DNA from: Dyella caseinilytica
GTDB lineage: Bacteria > Pseudomonadota > Gammaproteobacteria > Xanthomonadales > Rhodanobacteraceae
DNA length: 64,000 nucleotides
Direction of reading: 5' to 3'
Assembly (NCBI RefSeq): GCF_016865235.1
Contig: NZ_CP064030.1
Span: 434,001-498,000 of the forward strand
The stretch's first letter is position 1, and the number at the start of each line of letters is the position of its first letter. Below are positions 17,319 to 25,669 of this stretch, in pieces. The position numbers and the translations under genes were made by a program. The notes beneath the pieces were generated by a model that ran no database searches, was not told the DNA's origin, and worked only from the letters and a program-made list of their open reading frames with translations.

Positions 17319-17807
17319 CTTTGGATAAGCTGCAGCCAGCACCGGAAGAATATGTTTATGGTAATCGTAGATTTTAAAATTGGCGCGGTATGTTGCGATA
17401 CTGCTTGTTCTGGGATTGTTGGTGCCTTCCATCAACAGGATAATATCGCCAACGTAATTGATCTTGCCCGCGTCAATCTCGAATTGCTTTGAGCTGATGT
17501 GAGCGCCGTAAGAACCTACGCTGAGATTGTTCCATCGATAACTGCCTGCTGGAAGTGGGATGGCAAGATAGGTTTCGGCCGAACTTAGTCGGATATTTAC
17601 ACCCGAACCGTTGTTGATATTGAGCAACGCAACCGATGTTGGCAGGCCAGGTTTCAAAAGATATGGGACAGCCAAGCGGGCTACCAGGACGCCTTTGCCA
17701 TCCGGCAACTGCGAGGTGTCGTCCATATTGGGTTTGACGTTCATCGTGCAGCTGGCAAGCACGGCAATCAGCAGCACGAATTTAAGCACTCTGGCAAAAA
17801 TCTTCAT
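17271..17807 (-). CDS. Orphan lipoprotein, unknown function
   Basis: This 178-aa protein starts at 17807 behind AGGGGA. The N-terminus (MKIFARVLKFVLLIAVLASC) is a lipoprotein signal with lipobox L-A-S-C, cysteine at residue 20, so the mature protein should be anchored in a membrane. The mature part has beta-rich stretches (GVLVARLAVPYLL, ETYLAIPLPAGSYRW, INYVGDIILLMEG); the LPAGSYRW pattern recalls small carboxypeptidase-regulatory-like or DUF2846-like beta domains, but I cannot name the family. The gene is visibly richer in A+T than its neighbours, which suggests acquisition. Confidence 0.7.
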   Translation of the reverse strand: MKIFARVLKFVLLIAVLASCTMNVKPNMDDTSQLPDGKGVLVARLAVPYLLKPGLPTSVALLNINNGSGVNIRLSSAETYLAIPLPAGSYRWNNLSVGSYGAHISSKQFEIDAGKINYVGDIILLMEGTNNPRTSSIATYRANFKIYDYHKHILPVLAAAYPKLWSNYPVVINLPAAY

Positions 17808-18020
17808 GTTGTCCCCTGTTTGCGTCGATGTATAATGTGCTATCGACATATGGGCCATGCGTCTGGCCGCAGCAAAAGCTAGCACAAAACGTTTCGGACG
17901 ATTCGGCGGATAATGATTGCTCCTTTACCGTTGCTCGACTTTGGCTCGCTGCTAAACGGGGTATTAGGATTAAAGTTCGCAAGACCTGATTAAGCTAGCT
18001 CTGGGCGCGTAAGGTACAAG
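17808..18020. other. Intergenic stretch upstream of the lipoprotein gene
   Basis: This AT-richer gap of about 210 bp presumably carries the lipoprotein promoter (minus strand) and the 3' end of the ELM1-family transcript. I see no hairpin or gene in it. Confidence 0.4.
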
Positions 18021-18992
18021 TCATTTCAACAGCACGCGTTGGCGTAAGGTGTCGGCCATCGCAGCTGTTTCGCGCAATGGTATTTGTTGGGAGGGAGCTG
18101 CACTGTCCAAATCGTGTAGCAGGCCCGCTTCGTGCAGGTTGCGATGAAAGCGTGCGATCTTCGACGGCAATGGCTCTGCCACCAGCGTCTGTACGGAACA
18201 ACCCACGGCACAGGCTTCGCTGAGCATATTGACCGAGTCGGGCGTGACTACCAGTCGGTCGGCCCAGCCGAGTACGCCGGGATAAGGATTGCTGCCGTCG
18301 TCAGGTCCTGACCAGACCAGGCCTGGAATACCTTTCAATGCGCCGCGCACAACGTCGATCACCGCGGCAGGCGTGCGCCGCGATGCCAGTGCCAGCACGC
18401 TACCGCCTTCGCTGCGTCGACGGGCAAGCAGTGTGTCGATGAGCCGCTTGGCGTAGTCGGTATCGATGCGGATCCCCGTGCGTGGTCCGCCGAGTAGCAC
18501 GCCGACACGCGGGCGCGGCAGATCACCCAGGGTCGAGCACGCCTCGCGGCCGTCTTCCAGCCAGTTGTCGTCAACGGGATTGAGCGATCCGAGTGGTCGC
18601 AGCACGTTGTCACCGGCGAGCTGATCGTGGCGGGGGGCGATCACGGTGTCCCAGTGGGCCGGATCGATGCGCGGATCGAGGATCTGCACGGTATGGCAGT
18701 GATGTTCCGTCACGCTACGCAGCATGCGGGTGAACAAGGCAGCGCTGCGGCCGCAGCCAATGGCCACGGTCGGCCAGGGCGCCGCGAAAGTGGTGCGCTG
18801 GTCGCGTGGCAGCGCCAGCCGTCCGCCGAGCATCATCCGTGGTGACAGCCACGACCACGGCGCACGCGGCGACAGCACCAGGTGGCGCACCGGCATGCCC
18901 AGCCGCTCGGCCAGGGCCAGCGCCTGCCGCTGGTTGCCGGCGGCATGGTCAGTGATGGCCCAGCACTCGCCAGGCAGCGCCCTTGTGCTCAT
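18021..18992 (-). CDS. ELM1/DUF1022-family protein
   Basis: This 323-aa protein matches the mitochondrial-fission ELM1 family (DUF1022) found widely in proteobacteria. Visible conserved segments are WAITDHAAGNQRQALALAERL near the start, QILDPRIDPAHWDTVIAPRHD in the middle, VGVLLGGPRTG, and VTPDSVNMLSEACAVGCSVQ near the C-terminus. The fold resembles GT-B glycosyltransferases, and bacterial members often lie next to LPS-core genes, as here a few kb from waaL, lpxL and kdtA. The enzymatic activity is unproven. It is divergent from the nitroreductase gene. Confidence 0.85.
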   Translation of the reverse strand: MSTRALPGECWAITDHAAGNQRQALALAERLGMPVRHLVLSPRAPWSWLSPRMMLGGRLALPRDQRTTFAAPWPTVAIGCGRSAALFTRMLRSVTEHHCHTVQILDPRIDPAHWDTVIAPRHDQLAGDNVLRPLGSLNPVDDNWLEDGREACSTLGDLPRPRVGVLLGGPRTGIRIDTDYAKRLIDTLLARRRSEGGSVLALASRRTPAAVIDVVRGALKGIPGLVWSGPDDGSNPYPGVLGWADRLVVTPDSVNMLSEACAVGCSVQTLVAEPLPSKIARFHRNLHEAGLLHDLDSAAPSQQIPLRETAAMADTLRQRVLLK

Positions 18993-19150
18993 GCGCCTGC
19001 CGTTTTCATGCCAAAGAATGCCTTGTCTGGGGCGATTGTCGTCGGATTGTGCACAGTTCGTTCGCCCCGTTGACCTCTGATCGATCCTGCTTGCGCTTAC
19101 ACTCTGTAGCCTTGCGCCAAATCGGGCGCGTTGTCATGCAGAGGATACCG

Positions 19151-19744
19151 ATGAGCGAGAAGCTTGCCGAGGCGGCACTGGATCAGTTGTTCCGCAACGC
19201 CCGTACCTTTAACGCATTCCTGCCCAAGCCCGTCAACGAGGAGCAGTTGCATGCGCTGTACGAACTTGCGAAATTCGGCCCGACCAGTGCGAACTCCTCA
19301 CCCATGCGACTGGTGTTCGTGACATCCGCCGCGGCCAAGGAAAAGCTCAAGCCATTCTTGTCCGAGGGCAATCGCGCCAAGACGCTGGCCGCGCCGGTCA
19401 CGGCCATCGTTGCTAATGATCATGAGTTCTACGAAAAGTTGCCGAAGCTGTTCCCGCACGCCGATGCGCGCAGCTGGTTCGTGGGCAATCAGGTGGCGAT
19501 CGATACCACGGCGTTCCGCAATGCGACCCTGCAAGGCGCCTACGTGATCATAGCCGCCCGTGCGTTGGGGCTGGATTGTGGCCCGATGTCGGGTTTCGAT
19601 AATGCCGGCGTGGATCAGGCGTTCTTTGCCGGTACGTCGATCAAGTCCAATTTCCTGATCAACATCGGCTACGGCGACAGCAGCCGCGACTTGTTCCCGC
19701 GCAGCCCGCGTCTGTCGTTCGACGAGGCCTGCCGCGTGGAATAA
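19151..19744 (+). CDS. RutE-like nitroreductase / malonic semialdehyde reductase
   Basis: This 197-aa protein belongs to the FMN-dependent nitroreductase superfamily, RutE/HadB branch. Typical blocks are FLPKPVNEEQLHALYELAKFGPTSANSSPMR (FMN contacts), APVTAIVANDHEFYEKLPKLFPH and ARALGLDCGPMSGFDN. RutE reduces malonic semialdehyde in pyrimidine degradation, but no other rut gene is nearby, so a general reductase role is equally possible. The ATG at 19151 follows GAGGATACCG; an in-frame ATG five codons upstream (19136) is the alternative. Confidence 0.85.
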   Translation: MSEKLAEAALDQLFRNARTFNAFLPKPVNEEQLHALYELAKFGPTSANSSPMRLVFVTSAAAKEKLKPFLSEGNRAKTLAAPVTAIVANDHEFYEKLPKLFPHADARSWFVGNQVAIDTTAFRNATLQGAYVIIAARALGLDCGPMSGFDNAGVDQAFFAGTSIKSNFLINIGYGDSSRDLFPRSPRLSFDEACRVE

Positions 19745-19752
19745 GGTTAGGC

Positions 19753-19780
19753 GCGCAGCTCCCGGGGCCGGGCGCTGCGC
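19753..19780 (+). terminator. Weak hairpin after the nitroreductase gene
   Basis: GCGCAGC (19753-19759) pairs with GCTGCGC (19774-19780), and the GC-rich loop could fold further. No T-run follows. It may separate the nitroreductase from the mgtC-like gene. Confidence 0.3.
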
Positions 19781-19808
19781 AAACCGCCACCTGGGCTATC
19801 CTCCAGCG

Positions 19809-20528
19809 ATGATCGACGCTCCCGAAGTCCTTCTGCGCCTTGCTCTGGCTGCCGTGCTCGGTGCGGTGATCGGGCTCAATCGCAGCCGCAACGAATGGGC
19901 TGCCGGCATGCGCACTCACATGTTGGTGAGCGTGGGTTCGGCGTTGGCGATCATCGTCTCTGCATTCGGGTTTCGCGACGTGTTGGGTCATCCTGATGTG
20001 GTGCTTGATCCATCGCGTATCGCGGCCCAGGTGGTAAGCGGAATCGGTTTTCTCGGTGCCGGCACGATCATGTTTCTGCAACGTGAGCAGATCGTGCGTG
20101 GACTGACTACCGCCGCGGGCCTGTGGGCCACGGCGTCGATCGGTCTGGCGTCGGGCAGTGGCCTGTTCGCCGCAGCGGGTATTGCCACCGGTTTGATCTG
20201 GCTGATTCTGGCGCTGCTCAAGCCGCTGGAACGCAAGCTGATGTCGTGGGGCAGGCGTGCCATTCCGCGTTTGCGCTTGCGCCTGACGGATGCGACAGCG
20301 CTGGGTTCGGTGGAAGCCATCGTTTCACGCCGCCATTTGCCGCTGCAGAAAATCGTTCTGCGGCGGCAGGAGGATGGTGACGACCAGGTCGATTTGATTT
20401 TTGGTCCGGCCTTGCGTAACGACCAGCTGGTGACCCTGGCTGATGAATTGCGTGAGCTGGAAGGTTTGCAGTCTGTGTCATTCGAATCGGCGTCGCAGAC
20501 GCCTTCTCAACCCCCCACTACTGATTGA
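19809..20528 (+). CDS. MgtC/SapB-family membrane protein
   Basis: This 239-aa protein has four or five hydrophobic helices in its first about 140 residues and the MgtC signature: LGAVIGLNRSRNEWAAGMRTH, then GIGFLGAGTIMF and GLTTAAGLWATASIGLASG. The C-terminal about 90 residues form a cytoplasmic ACT-like domain seen in many long MgtC homologues. MgtC proteins help growth at low magnesium and affect the F-ATPase in pathogens; the exact role of this homologue is unknown. yceI follows after 16 bases, so the two may be co-transcribed. Confidence 0.88.
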   Translation: MIDAPEVLLRLALAAVLGAVIGLNRSRNEWAAGMRTHMLVSVGSALAIIVSAFGFRDVLGHPDVVLDPSRIAAQVVSGIGFLGAGTIMFLQREQIVRGLTTAAGLWATASIGLASGSGLFAAAGIATGLIWLILALLKPLERKLMSWGRRAIPRLRLRLTDATALGSVEAIVSRRHLPLQKIVLRRQEDGDDQVDLIFGPALRNDQLVTLADELRELEGLQSVSFESASQTPSQPPTTD

Positions 20529-20544
20529 AGCAGGAGATTCTTCA

Positions 20545-21132
20545 ATGCGTACTTTTCGTTATGTGATGTTGGCCGGTCTGCTCGGCGCGGCGATGTCGGC
20601 CCAGGCAGCTCCGGTGACCTACAAGCTTGATCCCGGCCACACCATGGTGCTGTTCAGCTGGAGCCACTTCGGCTTCTCCAATCCGGTGGCTGATATCGGC
20701 CTCGGCGATGGCTCGCTCGTGTTCGACCAGCAAAACCCGTCCAAGTCCTCGGTGGAAGTCACCTTGCCACTGAGCAATCTCGATACCCACGTACCGGCGC
20801 TCGACAAGCACCTGAAGGAGCCTGACTTCTTCGACGCCGACAAATTCCCCACCATCACCTTCAAGAGCACCAGCGTACAACCGTTGGGTGGCAAGCATTA
20901 CAAGGTAACCGGCGACCTCACCGTGCACGGTGTGACCAAGCCGGTGGTGTTGAATGCAACGCTCAATAACGTGGGTCCGCATCCGATGACGGGCGCGCAG
21001 TCGATCGGCTTCAATGCCACCGGCACGCTGAAGCGTTCCGATTTTGGCCTGGGCGCCTATGTGCCGAAGGTGAGCGACGAGATCCAGCTCACCATCACCA
21101 CCGAAGGTTCGGTGCCGAAGGCAGGCCAGTAA
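20545..21132 (+). CDS. YceI-family periplasmic protein
   Basis: This 195-aa protein begins with a signal peptide (RYVMLAGLLGAAMSAQA, cleaved before APVTYKLDP at about residue 22). The YceI lipocalin-like barrel follows: YKLDPGHTMVLFSWSHFGFSN, VEVTLPLSNLDTHVPALDKHLKEPDFFD and VTGDLTVHGVTKPVVL are all family motifs. YceI proteins bind isoprenoid-type lipids such as ubiquinone precursors and are induced by acid or osmotic stress in E. coli. The ATG at 20545 has CAGGAGA upstream, 14 bases after the MgtC-family stop. Confidence 0.9.
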   Translation: MRTFRYVMLAGLLGAAMSAQAAPVTYKLDPGHTMVLFSWSHFGFSNPVADIGLGDGSLVFDQQNPSKSSVEVTLPLSNLDTHVPALDKHLKEPDFFDADKFPTITFKSTSVQPLGGKHYKVTGDLTVHGVTKPVVLNATLNNVGPHPMTGAQSIGFNATGTLKRSDFGLGAYVPKVSDEIQLTITTEGSVPKAGQ

Positions 21133-21150
21133 GGTCTAGGCAAGGGATAA

Positions 21151-21176
21151 GAGGGCGTGCGTGTGCGCACGCCCTC
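21151..21176 (+). terminator. Strong GC hairpin after yceI
   Basis: GAGGGCGTGCG (21151-21161) and CGCACGCCCTC (21166-21176) are exact inverted repeats with a TGTG loop, 18 bases after the yceI stop. The missing T-run weakens the call, but the stem is very stable. Confidence 0.6.
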
Positions 21177-21241
21177 GCTACCGGGGGCCTGTCCCTTGCT
21201 AAACTAGACAACCCAATCGTTTCATCCCGGAGCAACATCCC

Positions 21242-21448
21242 ATGTCGGGTTCCCCTGCCGCGGCCAAGCCCATCCTGGCGAATGCCGAAAATCGTTACGA
21301 AGTGACGCGTTCGGACCTACCGCTGTCATGTCCGATGCCCGGCATGGCGCTGTGGAATTCCCATCCCAAGGTATATTTGCCCATCGTTCAGGACGGCGGC
21401 GAGTCCGTATGTCCTTACTGCGGCGCACATTACGTCCTCAACGACTGA
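21242..21448 (+). CDS. CHCC zinc-finger domain protein
   Basis: This 68-aa protein is a complete zf-CHCC domain, the family related to the mitochondrial complex I subunit NDUFS6. The zinc ligands are visible in LSCPMPGMALWNSHPKVYLP and CPYCGAHYVL (Cys, His, then C-x2-C). Bacterial members are small stand-alone proteins of uncertain role, often beside LPS or transferase genes, as here before a GT4 gene. It follows the yceI hairpin and probably has its own promoter. Confidence 0.85.
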   Translation: MSGSPAAAKPILANAENRYEVTRSDLPLSCPMPGMALWNSHPKVYLPIVQDGGESVCPYCGAHYVLND

Positions 21449-21534
21449 TTCGCGGCAGACCCCCTGGCGCGCGAGGCGCTACGCGGCACGATTAGTGCTT
21501 GTTTTTTAGGATGAAAGTCGCGAACGAGGGAACC

Positions 21535-22659
21535 ATGTCCGTTGCCGCCACACCAGCCAGGGTGCTGACTGTTGTGCAGCTGATTCCTGCGCTGCGCGCG
21601 GGCGGGGCGGAGCGTTCGGTGCTGGAGATGGGGCAGGCGCTGGTGCAGGCCGGTCATCGCTCGGTGGTGATTTCCGCCGGTGGCCGTATGACCGCTCAGC
21701 TGGAAGCCGAAGGCAGCGAGCACATCACCCTCGATATCGGCCGTAAATCGTTGCTGACCCTCGGCAAGCTGGGCCCGTTGCGACGCATCTTGCGCGAACT
21801 GAAGCCGGACATCGTCCATGTCCGTTCGCGCTTGCCAGCCTGGATGGGCTGGTGGGCGCTCAAGGGCATGTCGCCGAGGCCGCATTTCATCACCACGGTG
21901 CACGGTTTGAACTCGCCGGGGCGTTACAGCGCCATCATGTTGCGTGGTGAACGCATCGTGGTCGTTTCGCAGACGGTTCGCGATTATCTGCTTAGCCACT
22001 ATCAAAAGCTGGATCCGGCCCGCATCCGCATCATTCCGCGCGGCATTGATCCGGAAGCCTTTCCTTACGGCCATCGCCCGGATGAGGCGTGGCAGAAAGC
22101 GTTCTTTTCCGAATTCCCGGCGTTGGCCGGTGCGCCACTGCTCATCCTGCCTGGGCGCGGTACGCGTCTGAAAGGTCATCATGACGCAATCGAACTGGTT
22201 GCCGAACTCAAGCAGCGCGGCATCGAAACGCGCTTGTTGCTGCTGGGTGTGATCGAACCGGGGCGGGAAGCCTACGTGCGAGAGCTACAGGATCTGATCA
22301 ATGCGCGCGGCATAGCAGGGCAGGTGGTGTTGAGTCCGCCGCGTCATGACGTGCGCGATATCTACGCCATGTCCGCGTTGGTGTTGCAGCTGTCGAACAA
22401 ACCCGAGGCATTCGGCCGGACCGTGGTGGAAGCGTTGTCGCTGTGCCGCCCCGTGCTCGGCTATGCCCATGGTGGCGTCGGCGAGTTGCTGGCCGAGCTC
22501 TATCCGGCAGGCCGGGTGCCGCCCGGTGATCGCGAGCGCCTGGTGGAGCGCGCTGCTGAACTGCTGCGTGTCGCGCCACCGATTCCGCCGCTGCAGCGTT
22601 ATCGCCTGATTGATATGCAACGCGCAGCCCTGGCGCTGTACGAGGAAGTGGCGGCCTGA
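21535..22659 (+). CDS. GT4-family glycosyltransferase
   Basis: This 374-aa protein has the GT-B fold of glycosyltransferase family 4. The N-terminal motif LIPALRAGGAERSVLEMGQALVQAGH is typical, HVRSRLPAWMGWWA follows, and the C-terminal donor-binding region has LSNKPEAFGRTVVEALSLCRPVLGYAHGGVGE. I infer that it adds a sugar to LPS core or O-antigen at the cytoplasmic membrane; the sugar is unknown. The ATG at 21535 (MSVAATPARVL) has GAGGGAA upstream; an ATG 24 bases earlier is possible. It is followed by the O-antigen-ligase-like gene. Confidence 0.85.
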   Translation: MSVAATPARVLTVVQLIPALRAGGAERSVLEMGQALVQAGHRSVVISAGGRMTAQLEAEGSEHITLDIGRKSLLTLGKLGPLRRILRELKPDIVHVRSRLPAWMGWWALKGMSPRPHFITTVHGLNSPGRYSAIMLRGERIVVVSQTVRDYLLSHYQKLDPARIRIIPRGIDPEAFPYGHRPDEAWQKAFFSEFPALAGAPLLILPGRGTRLKGHHDAIELVAELKQRGIETRLLLLGVIEPGREAYVRELQDLINARGIAGQVVLSPPRHDVRDIYAMSALVLQLSNKPEAFGRTVVEALSLCRPVLGYAHGGVGELLAELYPAGRVPPGDRERLVERAAELLRVAPPIPPLQRYRLIDMQRAALALYEEVAA

Positions 22660-22754
22660 GGGTTGAGACATCCTGGGAATTTGTCGGCAGCGTTTACTGA
22701 GCAACCTATTGAGCGACTCGCCTACAATGCGTGGATCGTTGTTTCGGATCCAGC

Positions 22755-24023
22755 ATGTATCCGTTCATTCCAGCACTGAAAGACCTGCTGCGTTCACCGC
22801 TGTTGCCGTTATGGCTGGTAGTGGCGTTGCTGCCGTTCGGGCGTAGCGCCGAACTGGGCACCGCGCTTTGCGCAATCGGGTTTGTGCTGGCGTGGCGCCG
22901 CGATGGCACCGCATTTTGGCAGGATCCTGGCATCCGACTGTTGCTGTTGTTGTTGGCCTGCTACGTCGGCGCGGCGCTGCTGTCGGCTTTTAATGCGGTC
23001 ATGCCGGGTAAAAGCTGGTCGACAGTGTTGGCTTTGCTGCGTTACCTCCCGCTGGGGGCGTATGCCTGCTACGTCTTGTGTAGCGAACAGCGGCTGCATG
23101 GTTTCTATGTCGCGGTCGCGATCGTGATTGCCTTTTGGGTGCTGGATGCGTGGATGCAAATGCTTACCGGCTGGAGCCTGCGCGGGCATGCTGAGCCGGA
23201 ACGTATTTCCGGCCTGTTCGGCGCGGATGATCCGAAACTGGGGCCGACCCTGGCGGTGCTGTCGCCATTTGTACTATCGGTGGCTCGCGAGCGTTGGCAA
23301 CGGCGCGGTCTGGTTATCGCGCTATTGCTTCTGCTGGGGCCGGTGTTGCTAAGCGGATCGCGCGCGGCTTGGCTCTGCTTTGCGCTGGTCGTGCTGGTCT
23401 TTCTGTGGCGTGAAGCGGGCTCGCCCATGCGGTTTATCGCTGCATGTCTCATGGCGGCCGTGGTTTTGCTGGCAGCTGGCGGTATTGCGTGGAAAACGTC
23501 GAGTCGTTTCGATGCGCGCATGCAACGCACGCTCGAAGCATTGGGTGGTCACGAACAGGATCTCAACGAAGCGATGACGGGTCGGTTGGATATCTGGCAC
23601 AACAGCCTGGCGATGATCGCGGCGCATCCGGTCACCGGCGTGGGCGTGCGTGATTTTCGTTATGCCTATCCACACTTCGCGCTGGCGAATGATCATTTCA
23701 TGGTGGCGGAAAACTGTGGTGATGGCGTGGGTGCCTGCCATGCGCATCAGATCGTGCTGGAGATTCTTACTGAAACAGGCCTCGTGGGTTTACTGCTATG
23801 GCTGGCCGGTATCGGCATAGCTGTACGGGCGTGGCGGCGCGTGAGCACGCGTGCACAGGACGCTGCTTTCCCGGTCACATTGTCGCTCGGCGTCATGTTG
23901 TTTCCGATCAATACCCATCTGGCCTTCTATTCGGCATGGTGGGGTCTGCTGTTCGCCTGGCTTTTGGGGCTGTGGTGCGCTGCACTCTATGTAGTGACAA
24001 GGGAGTCGCACCATGGCGCGTGA
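22755..24023 (+). CDS. O-antigen ligase family membrane protein (WaaL-like)
   Basis: This 422-aa integral membrane protein has about ten hydrophobic segments and, near the C-terminal third, the Wzy_C/WaaL-type periplasmic loop: MTGRLDIWHNSLAMIAAHPVTGVGVRDFRYAYP, then CHAHQIVLEILTETGLVG. These contain the conserved R and H of O-antigen ligases. The family transfers O-polysaccharide to lipid A-core in the periplasm; some homologues polymerise or ligate other glycans. Its last 11 bases overlap the GT2 gene, so the two are coupled. The neighbouring LPS-core genes support a WaaL role. Confidence 0.8.
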   Translation: MYPFIPALKDLLRSPLLPLWLVVALLPFGRSAELGTALCAIGFVLAWRRDGTAFWQDPGIRLLLLLLACYVGAALLSAFNAVMPGKSWSTVLALLRYLPLGAYACYVLCSEQRLHGFYVAVAIVIAFWVLDAWMQMLTGWSLRGHAEPERISGLFGADDPKLGPTLAVLSPFVLSVARERWQRRGLVIALLLLLGPVLLSGSRAAWLCFALVVLVFLWREAGSPMRFIAACLMAAVVLLAAGGIAWKTSSRFDARMQRTLEALGGHEQDLNEAMTGRLDIWHNSLAMIAAHPVTGVGVRDFRYAYPHFALANDHFMVAENCGDGVGACHAHQIVLEILTETGLVGLLLWLAGIGIAVRAWRRVSTRAQDAAFPVTLSLGVMLFPINTHLAFYSAWWGLLFAWLLGLWCAALYVVTRESHHGA

Positions 24024-24777
24024 GCCGCTCTCTGTCGTTGTGATCACCTACAACAACGCCGATACGCTTGATCTGTGTCTGCGCGAAGTGGATTGGGTCG
24101 ACGAAATCATTGTGCTTGATTCCGGCTCTACCGATAGCACTGTGGCCATCGCGCGAATGCATGGTGCGCGGGTGGAAGTGCATCCGTTCGACGATTATGG
24201 TCCGCAGAAACAGCGCGCCTACGATCTGGCACGCAACGACTGGATCTTGAACCTCGATGCCGACGAGATCCTCTCGCCCGGCACGCGTACGATTATTGAG
24301 CGTGCGCTGGAAGATCCACATCACGCAGGTTTTCGCCTACCGCGCCGTGAGCGCATGTTCTGGACGGTGCAGCATCGCTGGAGCCATCGTAACGGCCATC
24401 TGCGATTGTTCAACCGCCAGCGCGGCGGCATGAATGATGTGGAAGTACACGCTGCGGTGGAAGTGCGTGGTCCGGTGAAAACGCTGTGGGGCGCCGATTT
24501 CGTCAACGATGGCGATGGCGATATCGCCACGCGTGTGGAAAAGATCAATCGCTACAGCAGTGGCATGGTCGCGCACAAATTGCGCCGCGGGCAGCGCTTT
24601 ACCGGTGTGCGCATGGTGATCTATCCGCCATTGTTCTTTCTGCGGCAGTTTGTGCTGAAACGTTATTTTCTCAGTGGCTGGGCGGGGTTTATCGCCAGCG
24701 TGCTGGGAGCGTTCTATGTGTTCTTGAAATACGCCAAGCTGCACGAGGCACGCAGGGTGAAGCGTAGAGGAAATTGA
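24013..24777 (+). CDS. GT2-family glycosyltransferase, WaaE/KdtX-like
   Basis: This 254-aa protein shows the WaaE/KdtX pattern: LSVVVITYNNADTLDLCLREVDWVDEIIVLDSGSTDST, then FDDYGPQKQRAYDLARNDWILNLDADE with the metal-binding D-x-D. The C-terminal region has a hydrophobic patch (PPLFFLRQFVLKRYFLSGWAGFIASVLGAFYVFLKYAKL) expected to contact the inner membrane. WaaE-type enzymes add glucose to heptose in the LPS inner core in several bacteria; the acceptor here is inferred. It overlaps the preceding ligase gene by 11 bases and is the last envelope gene before the accessory toxin module. Confidence 0.87.
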   Translation: MAREPLSVVVITYNNADTLDLCLREVDWVDEIIVLDSGSTDSTVAIARMHGARVEVHPFDDYGPQKQRAYDLARNDWILNLDADEILSPGTRTIIERALEDPHHAGFRLPRRERMFWTVQHRWSHRNGHLRLFNRQRGGMNDVEVHAAVEVRGPVKTLWGADFVNDGDGDIATRVEKINRYSSGMVAHKLRRGQRFTGVRMVIYPPLFFLRQFVLKRYFLSGWAGFIASVLGAFYVFLKYAKLHEARRVKRRGN

Positions 24778-24933
24778 GATGTCTTCCTCATATTGCGCGT
24801 AGCAGAACTTCGGATGAAATGAGCTGACGCTTACAAGAAAATCGGAATATCTCTATTTCCTTTATCGCAGCCTGCGTGCCTGATTACCCGTTCCGGGAAT
24901 CAGAAACTTTGGCTATCTATAAAGGAACTGCCT
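24778..24933. other. Boundary between LPS locus and toxin module
   Basis: This 156-bp AT-richer stretch contains a hairpin, CTGATTACCCG (24880-24890) with CGGGAATCAG (24894-24903), holding one bulged A. It may be the terminator of the glycosyltransferase operon or the left edge of the inserted module. Confidence 0.4.
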
Positions 24934-25209
24934 TTGGTAAGCGAAATCCTCAGGCCGCTGGTATGTGGTCAAAAGCTCTTTACCAGCCCAGGCCGGTATT
25001 TTCCCGCACGTTACGAGCTACAGCCCGGTTATCCCGGTTGGGCCAAGGTACTTTGTGAGAGGACGGAAGATAGCGATGCGATAGCTGCGCATCTCTGGCC
25101 CTTCGACGCGATGGCATGCATCCACAAGAATGAAGCCGGGGCATGCCAAGGGCAGGTGTATGTCACCCTGCGCTTTCATGGCGCTGTCAACCACGCGGTG
25201 ACGTCATGA
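24934..25209 (+). pseudogene. Truncated 5' fragment of a DUF2235 phospholipase (head 1)
   Basis: This 91-codon frame begins at a TTG with AAAGGAA seven bases upstream. Its last 30 residues (MACIHKNEAGACQGQVYVTL, then RFHGAVNHAVTS) match the N-terminus of the full-length DUF2235 protein at 26316 (MRCIHAKETVECQGQVYVSL, then FFDGTGNN). The FFDGTGNN motif has decayed to RFHGAVN, and the frame ends at a TGA that overlaps the ATG of the first DUF3304 gene (ATGA at 25206-25209). The body of the phospholipase is missing. I read it as an old effector gene reduced to its head by deletion. It may still act as a translated leader for the immunity gene. Confidence 0.7.
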
Positions 25210-25643
25210 CAGCACTGAAAAAGTTCGCCGTTGCCCTGATGTTCGCGATGGTGAGTACTCTGCTCTCCAGTTGCCAAGCAGCTGATGACACCATGGGTCT
25301 GGACGTCGTGGGCTACAACCATACCGATCATTCGATTGGCGACTTCTCCGTCAATGGCGAGGCTGGCTCGTTCCTGGCAAGGCACTCAGGGGGTGGCGGT
25401 TTCGCCTGCTGTGTTTCCCTGCCAAGCCAATATACACCCGGCATGAGCGTGACGGTGACCTGGACGGATACGTACAACGCGCATCCGCAGAGCCGCGTTG
25501 TCGTCGTTCCGCTCTATACCCCGGAGGATGGTGGCCATTTCGCCGTCCACTTTCTTCGTAACGGTCAGATCAAGGTGTTCGTCACCATGTACTACCCCGA
25601 ACATCCCAATTATCCGCTGAAGGGCGACGAAGTCCCGATGTAA
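25206..25643 (+). CDS. DUF3304 lipoprotein, probable phospholipase immunity protein (copy A)
   Basis: This 145-aa lipoprotein starts MTALKKFAVALMFAMVSTLL and has lipobox L-S-S-C (Cys23). The mature part shows the DUF3304 pattern GLDVVGYNHTDHSIGDFSVNG, then CCVSLPSQYTPGMSVTVTW. DUF3304 proteins are regularly encoded beside DUF2235 (Tle-type) phospholipases and are thought to be the periplasmic immunity lipoproteins that protect the producer. It is translationally coupled by ATGA to effector head 1. Copy B downstream is closely similar at both protein and DNA level, with the main differences in the signal peptide, a G-rich loop (HSGGGG against HEAHG) and the C-terminus, the parts likely to set specificity. 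Confidence 0.8.
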   Translation: MTALKKFAVALMFAMVSTLLSSCQAADDTMGLDVVGYNHTDHSIGDFSVNGEAGSFLARHSGGGGFACCVSLPSQYTPGMSVTVTWTDTYNAHPQSRVVVVPLYTPEDGGHFAVHFLRNGQIKVFVTMYYPEHPNYPLKGDEVPM

Positions 25644-25669
25644 GCCCTTCCACAACAAGGACGATGCCC

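Noticed and set aside
24876..25058. 60-codon frame overlapping effector head 1
   Set aside because: It has no ribosome-binding site or family match, while the neighbouring frame matches the phospholipase N-terminus.
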